Assembly (NCBI GenBank): GCA_963965975.1 | Contig: OZ014415.1 | Location: forward strand, 4,097,001-4,161,000 | Origin: Xestospongia bergquistia | Taxonomy: Eukaryota; Porifera; Demospongiae; Haplosclerida; Petrosiidae | Reading direction: 5' to 3' | DNA length: 64,000 nucleotides | Shown here: positions 21,672 through 34,800 of the stretch, in pieces | Numbering within the stretch: position 1 is the first letter of the stretch | Layout of the letters: each line of letters starts with the position of its first letter | Position numbers and translations under genes: made by a program | The notes under the pieces: model-generated | Seen by the model: the letters and a program-made list of their open reading frames with translations, nothing else | Database searches by the model: none | What the model was told of the DNA's origin: nothing

Positions 21672-23281
21672 GAGTACATTTGTCAGAAATAGATGATTCA
21701 CACTACATCAATGCTAATCACATTAAAGTACATATAGTACATGTTATTGTAATATAATGTTAAATCTTTATATTAGAGTTATGATGGTAGTAAGGCATAT
21801 GTAGCTACTCAAGGTAAGTGTCTTATATACAGTATATCTTATAGTAATATTATTATGTGTGTGTGATTTATGGAGAATGATATGGGAATAACACATGGCC
21901 ACAATTGTTGTGTTAGCTAGCTAAGAGGAGAAATCAAAAGGTATGCATTATATACATGTACATATATAATATATCTGACAGTATTATTTAATGTCTATCA
22001 CTTTCTTTCCTCACTCTACCTTCCACTGACACTCTCTCTTGTCTTCTTCCCACCCTTTACTCTCTTTTTAGCCCAAAAATTATCAGTACTGGCACAGTGA
22101 AGGATAGAAAGCATATAGTAATATTGTGGTCACAGTAGATAAAACATTGTCCAACATCACTACATACAATCAGAAGTTTTAACGTGTTCTCGATAAGCTC
22201 TCTTTTATGATTTTGTCTGACCTCTCTCTCTCTCTCTCTCCTCTTATCACAGATAATATCTGATGATGTAAAATGTACTGTTTTTTTTAATTCATTACAC
22301 AACTTGCCAAGATAAGAAAGTTCCTGCTCAAGCTTCAACAGTTTTCACTTCCTCAAAGCTGTAAACTCTTCTAATAACTTGTCACCTTACGAATCAATGG
22401 TGGTTCACTGTAAGGAAGTGAAAATGGATTGATGGACTGACAGATAGATAGATTTATTGATGAATGGATGGATGAGTAAATAATAAGCACATGGATGGAC
22501 AGATAGATAGATGGATGGATGGATGAATATATGAATTAATGGACACTCATATAGTAATGAAGTAGTTACATACTTCATCTTTCTATATTTTTAGTGCTGG
22601 TATAAGAAGGACCACTACAAGTATTGCTTGTAATGTTGTCTTGATCAGTTAAAAACTGAAGACAAACTAGTTTCACAAACAGCTGTCATTTTCGGACAAC
22701 AACAAACACGAATAGTTAACTGGTAAGGAATGAGTAGAACAGTGACAAATGAAAGGAGAGGGACTATAATAATAATAATAACATACAAATAATTAATCAG
22801 AGATCAAAGGTCAACAATGAACAGTCAGTACTTGATTTTAGGTTAATGTTTGTGTACGTATTGTGTTTACAGCTGGTAAAATTGAAAAATATGATTCACA
22901 GTGAATATTAGAGTAAATTACTTGTATGCATGCTTGCTATATACCAGTCTTGGGTAGTTGTTGACTTTTACCGTTAGTGTTTATTAATAATTTAAACATG
23001 TCAGGTACTTCTTTCTAAGTGCTCAATTAGACTGTCATTTGCCATTGGTTTTTTGATTTTATTTTTAGCCTCGATACATTTTTATTCATGCTATCCTTGA
23101 GGACATTGTCTATGGTGACAGCTCTGTACTAGTAAAGAACTTCTCAGAGCATTACAATTTGTTGCAGATATATGAATGTACACTTATCAATGATGAATTC
23201 AATAAGATAGGAAGTGTAAGACCACCTGCTCAAGCCAGTGCAGGACCTGGTGTTGTCCCTTTGATAATGGAGAGTAACTAA
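21672..23281 (+). pseudogene. Receptor-type protein tyrosine phosphatase domain, decayed, several exons
   Basis: Small exons on the plus strand reproduce the PTP domain in order. Near 21690-21729: DDSHYINANHIK, then a GT donor. 21776-21812: SYDGSKAYVATQ then GGTAAGT. From 22072, after a TTTTTAG acceptor: QYWHSEG and KTLSNITTYNQKF. About 22285-22413: HYTTCQDKKVP (WPD-loop site, Trp lost) and YESMVVHC, the active-site cysteine. 22593-22723: AGIRRTTTS, LKTEDK and IFGQQQTRIV, then GTAAGG. From 23069, after TTTTTAG: RYIFIHAILEDIVYGD to a stop at 23281. These exons match YINANYI, ATQGP, YWP, WPDHGVP, VHCSAGxGRT and QYIFIH of receptor phosphatases. There are one-base frame changes in the WPD and P-loop exons, a stop in the QYW exon and a worn donor after VVHC. 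I conclude a pseudogene; extracellular, membrane and second catalytic parts were not found. Confidence 0.75.
22222..22530. repeat. CT and GGAT microsatellites
   Basis: A CT run at about 22222-22242 and GATG/GATA-type repeats at about 22436-22530 lie among the phosphatase exons. More scattered GGAT repeats occur at 23600-23960. Confidence 0.7.
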
Positions 23282-25877
23282 AGAGAGAGGGAGTAAGTAA
23301 TTTGAACCACAAACTATATTATCAACACACACTGATTGTAGAAGTTAGCTAATAAATGTACAGATACGTGGTTTGACCATACAATTACTACATGTGCTTA
23401 TGTATGACATACTTTACTTTGTCTTACTATTATGTAAATTAGACATTTATGACCACCCTGCTTGCTATCTTGATGTAACATTTAAAATTATTGTTCAGTC
23501 TGGTTTTGAGATGAGTGTAGGTGATCTCAGAAAAAAAACTACAAATAAAATACTTTATGACTGGATCTATCTGAATAACTATTAGTGTTTCACTTGATCA
23601 GGTTTGAATGAATGAATAGATTGATGGATACAATTCACCTTGCTCCACCCTTTCATTCATTTATCATTTATCCATCTATTTATTTAAAATTCCACTTATT
23701 TTTATGGTTGGATAAATACAATGGATGGATAGATGGAAAACTTGATTTATAATCAAATCTATGGACAGATGAATGTATGGATGGAAAGGTATCAGAGGGA
23801 TGGATTATAGATCGATGAATGGATGACTTGTTCCATTAACATCAATACAATTATTCATTTATCCTTTATTTAACATTACATTCACTTATTCATCCAAGCA
23901 TGTATTTGTTCCACCTGCCCTTTCATTCATCCATTATTTTATTGATCTGTTTATTATTTTATATAGTGGTTCCATCAAAGTTTCCAGTCTATGAGAACAT
24001 TACCTCAACTTAGAACTTAAAATTAGACATTAACTATGATTATGACTGATATTATAATATTCTTGGTTCATGTTAAGCACATTGTAAAGGTGAGGTTCAA
24101 ACAATGCTTGAATAAGCAAATAAAACAAGTACTTAAAGAAACTATATAAATTTTTTTAAATAATCTCAATAAACTCCATAAAAGGCATAATAAATGAAAC
24201 ATAGTATATTGCTAACATAATAATAAGCTGATAATATACATAATTATGATTTTGTATTATAACAAACTCTAAAGTAAACTAAACATTTATAACTTAGCTT
24301 TAATATTGTTAACAATATCTTTTAGTGTTTGATCATCTTCCTTTAGTAGTACAGCTTTAGTAGATAAAAATTCATATTTTAAATTATACATCTTGTCATC
24401 TTAATAAACCTGATGTTAACTGTGAAATTCTTTGTGAATTTTCTTTGTAAGCAGTTAATAAACCTGCATAAAAATAAGTATACAATTACATTCCACCCTG
24501 CTTACTTATATAATTATATGGAAAAAAAACAGGGAATAAAGAAATATTACTATTCCAGATCATTAGACTTAGTGTTCTCTATAGGACAATTTTAGGTATA
24601 TAGACCATCATTAGCAGCAGTCAACAGTTAAAGGATATTGCAGCTGTTCATTAAAGTTACTAGAATTAGGATTAGCAACTATTATCACAAGAATATAAGG
24701 AAGGATTGGAACTATCTGATTCATTAACTAGTCATCATTTCTCCTGCTAATCTAAATAAAAGTATAACTCATCCTGATCCTATTACTGTTTTCAGTGACA
24801 TTATTGTTTCTATAGTAGTTCATTCAGATAGCAACTACATGTATCATTAGTTAATCAAAACAATTTTATCTTACATTACTGGTTAACTCACCAATTGGGA
24901 TATATGTGGAGAGGTTGCAAATTTTAACCTCTGATCTTGACACCACCAGGGAACCCTGAGAGTTTCAATATAGTTTCTTTACGGCAGGCCCTTTCTCCTA
25001 ATTGATCCTGTTCACTTGAAGACTATCATTTGTGGCAAAACAAAATTTAAAGTTAGAATTTTTTTTCCATAGTCATCATGATCATCAGATGTCAATTCTT
25101 GAACACACTAAAGTACATAATAGTTATCATAGTGGAATGCATAGATTACTCAGATTTTCATTGCCTTAGAGTACTTTTCATAGTCCATGTTCTGGTATCA
25201 ATACTCTCCAAAGTAAGACACATGTAACCACAACAATAATTAAATTGACTAGCGTTTTCTAGTGGAAAGTAAAGTTATTGTTTTACCATGTACTTGAACA
25301 ATCCTCAGTTTGGACTGAAGTAAAAATACAGCTAACTATTAAGAGACCATCACAAACTAATGACCAACCTCAAAAACAAAACCATACTTACAATATATTG
25401 CACAACAACAACGTCGTCCTAGTCTGTCAGATCATACATCTCTAACAGAAACGTTTTACAAAAGCGTCATCAAGAATCTCACAAAACTCAGGCCAAGCTT
25501 GATGAATTAAAGTTAACACATGTGCTATGAATTGAACAATAGTTAACATGACATGCATGCATAGGTGACTTTATCAAGCATATAAAATGATTTGATGCAC
25601 TGTATTCCAATGCAATTTTTAAAATATTATTTTTTGAGGTTACGTTTTATCTGAAATTAATTGAAAAAATGAACTTGCTTGTATGAGGGATTATTTTTAC
25701 TTTCAAAGAAACACTTTATATGGAAAAATTGTATAATTATTTCCACTTACAAAAAAGTAATAGAATTAAACAGTAAAACACTCTGCATGTTAAATTATAA
25801 ACTTACAGTGTTATATAACTACTTCTGTCATTAATTTAAGCTTAAAATATCTATACTCTTTCTGTATAATTTTATAC
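23282..25877. other. No gene seen
   Basis: AT-rich sequence with scattered GGAT-type simple repeats (23600-23960). It includes the 3' flank of the sacsin-like gene. No exon was recognised on either strand. Confidence 0.5.
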
Positions 25878-28800
25878 TCACAACTGTTTTTTAATTACTT
25901 TATCAATTAGTTCAAAAATCTTCTCAGCACAATCAGCTGCCACAATGGCCTGGTTTGGTTTATAGATATCAACAGGAGCTGTTGGACATGGATAGCGATT
26001 AGGGAACCGAGTCTCAAGATAGAAAGGCTCCATGGAAGCAGCAAGTTGGGGTAGTGCAGTTAACTGACCAGGTTTAAGAGAGGACAGTGCCCGTGCATGA
26101 CTTGTAAGGTTATGTGTCTTTAAACTTTCACTGTTAGAATTAATTCCAATTAGTGCATACATACCAGCCTTTAGGGCCTTTTCAACTACTTCATGTGCCA
26201 TAAACATAACTTGACATGATATGGATTTGTGGTAAACTTCATTCCTAAGAATAATCATAGCTTCCAAATCAGAACTAGCTTGACGTAACCATCGTTCTGC
26301 TTCTACTTTGTTTGGTGTAGGGTGAAGGTGTTTATTCCACTTTGTACCTCCAACAACTCTAGATGAACAAAATGACTTTCCTCCTTTACTAGTAGTTGGT
26401 CTAGGTATATTGTTGTCCCATGCTCCATAATGTTTTCGCCAGCTAGACTGTAAATTGTCATTTGGAGATATTTCATCATCAGGTTCTTCTAATGGCAGTC
26501 GTGCTTCCAATCTGTCAATTTGCCTGAGCATAAATTTAAATGCCTCTTCAAAGAGATCCTTATCAGTTGGATTAACTTTGTCTGGATGGTATTTTATGTA
26601 CATTCTTCGTATTGCTTTCTTCTTCTCTTCTATTGTTGTCAACTTCCATATTAATAACAATTCTTTACAAATTATTCGTTTCAGGTCTTTTAATCTTTTG
26701 CTGTCATTAGCCTGCTGAAGGGCAGCAGTGGCACTATTTACTGGTACTAACTCAGTTCCTTCTCCTTCACCTTCAATATCTTTGACTATAAACTTGTAAA
26801 TATCTAGAGCAGATACCACTTTACCTTCTTCATCCTGCTCATTGTAAGCAATGACATATTTTTTCATTAATGGGTCAACTGAATCATCATCAGATTGTGA
26901 AGATTGCACAGGATATAGAACTATAGCCCATACTAAGTAATTCTCTTCCACTTCATATCCAATTAATTCTTGTGGACGATATATGTGATTAATATCACTA
27001 TCCAACATTGCAATAAGCTGAAGTGGAATAGACTGACCAATTTTTGGAAGATAATCATCATCAAGTTCATCTTCATGAAACTCTGGGCCTTCAATAGCTT
27101 TAGATAATGATTGGAGGTCTTCTGTGTTCTGTACAACCAAGAAGTCTGATGCTAATATTGGTCTAAACTCAAAAAATATCAAAGGGTTGATATTGAGCAA
27201 GCGTCCAACCTCAATACAAAGAGATTGTGCAACATCTTTCCAAAGTGATGGGCTAGGTGTAGATTTGTCATTTACATACATGGTGTACTTATCACATTCT
27301 TTTTGGAGGGAGTAGTCTACCGCAATTGTTCCAATACACACCTGCTGTTCACGTAATATCACTCTAACTTGAAGTCCACTGATAACAATGACTTCCATTT
27401 CTTTGAGTATTGTCAAAAGACTTTCTGTAAAGGGTATAGCCTGTTTTACAAGGGAAGAAGCACATTTTACTAGAGATTGGGGCATAAGACTAATGAATTT
27501 GGGACATATCTGTTTCAACTTTTTCAAATGTTGTGAAAGATGACTATCTTGATCACGTTGATTACAAATGATGAGTTGTTCTATGCAATGAAGTGATAAA
27601 CCTTTTGGTCGAACTTCTTTTGGCAGTCTTAAACACACGTCTTTTTCATGCAGTCTATTAATAGAAGTTATGTGGGCAAGAGTACTGCTTGTGGTTTGGG
27701 AAATGCCTGCTGGAATTTTAAACATACCAAAAGACGTATCAGTCAAATTGAACTTTTTTACTTCTTTGCTTTTAAATCTGCTACTATCAACAAAAAGAAC
27801 ACAAGATGATTCAATAAGCTTCCAACTGTGAGCATCAATTTGAACTGGAAGATACAAAGGTTGAAGTTGTTGTGATGCTCTTATCTTGTTATCATGTTTG
27901 ATGTCATGAGATAAAAGATCAGCTAATTTGTAGACTATACTTCGTAGTAGCGCAATGTCATTTGGATGTACAATAGTTCTTTTAAATAAAGATTGCATCA
28001 TTTCTAATACAAATTGAATGTGTATTAATTCAAGGTCATTACATACTCCCATTATTTCCAAAATATCACGTAGCCTATTTAGACAACGTGGTAAAGAATG
28101 GATATATGGAGCAAAATCTTTAGCATCAGATGATGACAATCGTTGGACAACTTGTATTGGCTTTACTAACACTGGTCTTTTGATGACATTATTACCTTCA
28201 GTTAAAGGCTCAGCAGATACTGGAACACAAGCTATTCTAGTCAGTTGTTGTAAAATATTTTCAGCTTTGTGTTCCTGTAAATACTCAATAACATCAACAA
28301 TTATATCAACAAGATCAGCTCTATCATTACCATCAGTTGAGACATACTCAGGGTTATATGTTGAGAATAATTGAAAGTTAGATAGGCCAGTATTTGATAT
28401 ATGGATAAGATTCTGGTGAACATCATTTACACTCGGTCTAGTGAGTATACCAAGATGTTTTAAAGAATTGTTTTCGTCTATAAAAGTTGTGAGTTCTGGA
28501 AGACATACCACTGGTTTCACAGTCCACACTAGAGAGGCACAGTCGTATACAACAGCTTGATTGAATTTAGTAAGACCTATGTCAAGATGAGATAAACTCT
28601 GTGGAGGTTGGCAAGCTGCTTTAATCCATGTAAAGGCATTAAGTTTGGCTACTTTTACAAAACATATGTCTCCTATCTGAGACAAATAATAAGGTGTCTT
28701 GTGCCATTCCTCTGCCTCTTTTGAAAACAAATAATGAAGAAGTACATCAGATGCTTTCTCTAAAGTTATGAGTTTAGAGGTAGATAAAGAATTAGCAAAA

Positions 28801-31800
28801 TCAAGAAACTCTTCAAACGTCACTGTAGTACGAAGCCCAAGGTCACGAAGAAAAGGTAACCATGAGTCATCTTTGTATTCTTCATTAAGGAACAAAAAAT
28901 TTTTAGAAAAAATAGTGAAGATTTCCACATTGTGATCACAGAAGCTACTAACAGTTAAGAGTTCATTACTATTGCAAGAGGCAGGCAAACATTTGAGAGA
29001 TTTTAATTCAGTTATAAATTGTGCAGCCAGCAATCCTCTTTCATTGCTACGTTTTGCGTCGTGTTTAACATCATCAAAGAGGTAATCTCTGATATATTCC
29101 AGATGTTGCTTTCTTTCATTGTATGTTAACTTGGAAAAACAAGGAAATATAAGAAGAGAATAAATTTTTCTTTCATCTTCAATGGAGCCTAAGAACGTGA
29201 AGTTTGAATTACATAACAATCTCCAAGAACCATGTCTCTTAAGGAAAATAACATTCGTAACCAAAGCCCATTTTTCATATCCTGCAATGCAAAAGCTTTC
29301 TGATGGCCACAAGTAGACACTCTTACCGAGAAGTGTAGTTAGTTCTCCCACGACTGTCTGAAAAATTGGCAAAGATTTGACTTGCTTCATTACATTTGGG
29401 TTGTGTCTAAAGTTAGTTCGACTCAAATAGTTCATAAGATTATCTATATCTGAATTAGATAGATTAATTTTAGTGAGAAAACTATCTTGAAAATGTTTCA
29501 TGTATAAAATAGCTAAGACTTTGTCATATTCTGTTAATTCTGGACAAAACTGTTTGGCATCGTCATGTACAGTTTCATCAAGTAATGGTATACTGAGATG
29601 AGTTAACAGTTGATAAATTATATCATCACTGTTTGACATTCTCACTGGTATAACTGGAGAGTTAGCTTGATATAGACATTGATTTGTAGCTGGAAGGAGT
29701 GCCCACTTATTGAATATAGTTTCCTTATAAGGACTAAAGTTTCGATCATTGATAATACAATCCCATATCACTTTCAAATCACTCTTTGATAAGATACACC
29801 AGTTTGTGTTATCCACCTGTGAATCATTAAGTTGAGATGAGAGATTTTCCAATAGTATTTCATTTACTTTGTGGAAATCAACATTATTAATGGTTGCAAA
29901 ATAAGAGGTTGACATATTGAGAGTTAGTAATGCTGGATGTAGAAACCTACTTAAGCTATTGGCAAAGAGCTGTGTGAATTCACTACATAGTATTACGTTG
30001 CCTTCTTCAAATTGTCTAAGGTAACCATCTGCCGTTAGCAACAGTGGGTAGGTAAATGGAGAACTAGGAAATTCATACACTAATTTATCTTGTACTTTCT
30101 TAGGTTTTTCTAATAGATATTGTAGAAAGATAATAAATGTTTCAATAGATTCAAAAGGAGTGTCTTTTATATATGATGGACAACCTTTTGAGAGAATCTG
30201 TGTATGAAACTTATTATAAAAATTAAAGACTTGCTCATGTTTGGCTATCAATGGTTTAAACTCTTTAAAATGTTTGTAGAGATCGTTCGGGGCACATGTT
30301 AAAATCATGCCAAGTTTTCTTAGCACTGGTCTGATATCTTTATCCCTTGGTTTAAAGTAAGCCTGATGAAATGGGTCATTGTCGTTGTGGAGACAATACC
30401 ATTCCCCTCTAATAACTCTTCCTTTTTCATCATTTATATACACTTCCGATATAAGAACAGCAATGTTTTTGGTCCATGAATTTGTAAAAACTAATTTGGC
30501 CAATGTTAGCCAAGTAGAACGAAGGCCTGTTATCATAGACTCCCCTTCATGTCTAGATACCAATAACTCTGATGATTTTAGAGCCATCCAATATGGGAAG
30601 AGACTATAGTACCAATTCACTGTTTCATAAAATTGTTGAGGACAACTGTAACCTTCTATTTTGACTATATGGTTTCTTGCTTCATTTAGGAAGTGAACAT
30701 AAGAAGATGCTATTGCTTCAATGAGTGCATTATTCCACCTCATTTTACTGTCTTCATTATCACTGCTCCAGAGAGATCGACGATTAGTACTAAGAACAAA
30801 CTGACCATTAATATGAACTGGAAGATTAGATTCAATTGGTAAAGGAAGAAAACAAAATACCTTGGAATGAAAGGATGAGGAAGGTTTTAAAGGCACTGCT
30901 ATACCATGTTTTGGTAATACTTGGTTTATAAATTGCCAATTTTGTTTGATGTTATCTAAGTCTCCCACTCCTTGTTGAATTAGCCACTCATTCTTTGTCT
31001 GAATGAAAGGATCATGACTTGATGGTGACAATTCTACCATGCTCTTATCTATCTTGCTAGAAACTGTCAGTGTATATGTCACCACATGTGGCTCATATGA
31101 CTCTTTAAATCGACTTAAATGAGACTGATAGTCACTGCGACTAACCAAATCATGCTCATTCATCGAAACAATGTAACTAGTTCTAAGTTTGAAACTCTTA
31201 TGTTCATTGCTAATGACATAGAACTCAAACTGAGTGATGTGGTTAAGGAAAAGAAGAGCATCTTCAATTTGAGGCATCCAATTCTTCAAGTTTTCTTCCA
31301 TTACAACATGTGTGAGTGGTTCACTTGACACCTTATGTTCTATAATCTCTGAGTTCATAATTTGTTCTTTTGTTGATCTTAATGGAAACCGAAAGAGAGA
31401 ACCTCCTCTAAGATACAAAGGATGATTTGGTAGGCGATCTATCAAGTATGCACTTCGAAGGTCAGACATATTAGTCCAAAAGTTACTGTCTACATCATAT
31501 CGTCTTCCAGGACATAATTTGTCAGATCCAGGAACATAACGACAATGAGGATCAAACACACAAAGTATGTTACCTCGTGTTAAGAAACTAGGACAATCTG
31601 TTACATGATATACAACATTAAAACCAATACCAAACTGACCAATGGATTTAGTGTCACTTCGTTTTGACCCAAGACCTAATTTTTGTATGCCCTGTAAATC
31701 TTCATCTGAGAAGTCTTTGTCATTCCAGATCAATAATGCAGGACCTTGGATATCTTTCCATTCTTGGGAAGGTATATGACGTTGTCCATGTTTTCTCTTG

Positions 31801-34800
31801 TCAAGTATGACACACATTTTTGTAGCCTTAGCATCATCAGCATTTTGTAATAGCTCTTTAAGAAAAGTGACATCTAGTGGATAATCTTGTAGAATATTCT
31901 TAATTCTTTGAGTAAGTTCCTCTCTTTGACCAAATTCTGAACCTGCAAAATGTTGTGACTGAGGGGATGCAAAGTTTTCAAGAAATTTGCTTCTTATAGG
32001 TTTTACTCCAAAAAGAAGAGCTTTTTCTCTTATTAACTTAGAATGGACATAGTTACAGTCTTCAGCAGGTGGAAGCCAAGGTGCATCATTGAATGATAGT
32101 TCTTTAGCTGGTCTGAGTATATAATGGTCATCAACAAGAATGACTTCATCAAGTTCTGTTGTTTTACCAGATGTTGCATTTAATTCTAATATTATGCTGT
32201 CAATCAGCTCATGGCATTCTAAAGGTAGTTCTGCTTTAGACTTATTTTCATAAAACATACATTGAAAAGTATCTAATAATTTTTGCATGTTAAAATCTGT
32301 TTTAATGTTCAATGTTTCAAGTAAATGTTTACGTTCTGAAAGTATGTCAGGGAGCTTATAAAGGTGTGGTCCATTCTTTTTCCAGTGTTTAGCTACATTG
32401 TCAGGTATAGCAAAACAAGTACCAGTCCAAATAAATGGCTTGGTTTGAAATTCAGTCAATTTGTCTTCAACATTTTTTAAAATTGGAGGTACTTTGGTAA
32501 TAACGAAAAAGGGTGTAGTTCTGCCATAAGGTAATCCTGAAACATTTCTTATCTTCTCTAATCTGATTTCATCATCAAAGAACTCATATACGTTACGACA
32601 AATTCGAGATATTTCATCAACTGTTTTAGGATTTTGACACATTATTGGTTGAAAGGTATCAAGAAGACACTGGAAATGTAGCAGTACATCATCTAATGAT
32701 GGTCTGGTTGGAATACCCAATACAGTAAGTACACAGTCAGGAATATGTCCACATCCTCCATTACTGACATCATTGGTATTTACTATAGCTTTCTGTGACC
32801 CTACAAGTGCTGTAGCTTTTGATATATTCATAGATATGACTTGAGATGGGCTTAATAAATCACATTGTTCTCCTTTCCAAGTTAAAATGTGGTGTTCTGG
32901 TTTTGTAACAATGATTGGAAGAAATTGAATATTTTTAAGTATGTCAATAGCCGGCTCAGTTGTTGGCTGAGATAACAACATACTACAAGTTTTTTCCTCA
33001 ATACTTTTAATAATGAGGACAATTCTGTTGAGAGCTTTCAAATCATCTTTGCTAAACACAGACTTAATTGTTTTAGCACTTGTAATAACAATATTCCAAG
33101 GTAAGTTTGATGATATCAAACCAAGATCATGCATAGCGTGATGTATTAACCTGTTTCTGTAAAAGCATATTAACGGAAACATTTCATCTTCTTCATCAAA
33201 TAGATTGCTAAATGATGATGGATCAACAAGCTCACTAGCTAGTTTTAGCTTGATACCTTGAGGAGAAACAGGAATGCATGGATTTTGTTGAAGGTATGAT
33301 TTAAATGATGAAGTTTGTTTTGACTGGTTTTGTTCAACACCAAGTGTTGATAACATAAGCGATAAAACCTTATTACGAACATCAACATCAGAGTCAAAAC
33401 AATGAATATTAGGAAAAAACATATTTGCAAAGTCATCCTCATCTATCAGCTGTAATTCCTGCTGCTGCAGCAAATGTTGCATATACAGGTCTGGCAAGGA
33501 AACTACAGCGATGTGGAGCATAGTAACAGCTTTATTAGTGTAACTAAGTATGTCAGCATCTGGTAAGCCCATTGCATTGAATATATTTGGAGAAAGGAAC
33601 TTTGACTCACCTAGTGTTAACCACTTGTTTACAGATAAAGAATGTAACAGAGCATTCTCTGATATCATCTTGTACAAGGTTGAGTTCATACTCTCCCATG
33701 GATGTCTTGATTGTAACCTAGTGTTCAAAGGCCAAACAAAATAGAACTTGTAGTTCAAAAGTTGACCTGATGTACACATAACTTGTAGAGTATTCAATAA
33801 ACTACAATAAGCCTTTGGTATAGTAGTTTCCATTAACTTTTGGTTCCAATATTCTCTTGAATCAGTAGCTATTCTAGATGAACCAGTCCAGATACCACTT
33901 CTGTTACTCATAACAGCAAAGTTAGCACTTACATGTACAGGTAGTCCTGTACTAGGTACTGCTAATGGAAGAAAACAAAATACAAACCCTTCTATCTGTT
34001 TGCATTCAAAACTATTGGACTCATTGGCTTTAATAAGCTGACAAGCAACAGCTGCAACAGAAGGTTCAGTTTGATGATCTTGTGTAAGAAGCTCTTCCTT
34101 GTGGTTTGAAACTAACCAATACTCAACTACATAATTTTGTTCCAAGTAATTTGTAGTCATATATTTGCTAATTACTCCATTAGTAGTTAATGAGCTTATT
34201 TCAATCGACAATTGAAGATTTGGCTCAGTACTGTAATTGTAGATTGAACTAAATGTAATTCTTTTTACATGTTGTAAAAACAGTAATAACTTGGATCCAT
34301 TCTCAGTTAAGTCTTTTCTGAGTTGTGATATCATGTGCTCATTGTAGAGGGTGGAACTAATTTGACTGGGACTTCTTCTAAAAGGAAACCGAAACATAGT
34401 ACCATTGTATACAGTAGAACCTTTAAAACCAAACAAACCTTCATATGGTACTAGTTGTTGAGACTGAGATAGAAACTTTGATAGGTACTTCATTCTCTTA
34501 CCTGGTCTGTTCTCATTACAAACTATGCCTTTAAGATACTGGAGAGTAGGGTCAAATATATAAAGCCACTCTCCACTGACAAATGAAGGGACATCAGTGA
34601 TGTGATATACTGAACAAAAACCAACACCAAATTTACCAATCTTTAGTGGTTTGTTAGCTTTTGTAGCACCAGCTAATTTTGTAATGTTTTCAAAATCTTC
34701 ATTTGCAAAAGTGCTATTATTATGAACTATTAAAGCTGGACCATGGCTATCAGCCATTCCTTTAAACAAGAGCTTTTCTGTTGTGTGTTGGCGTGCATCA

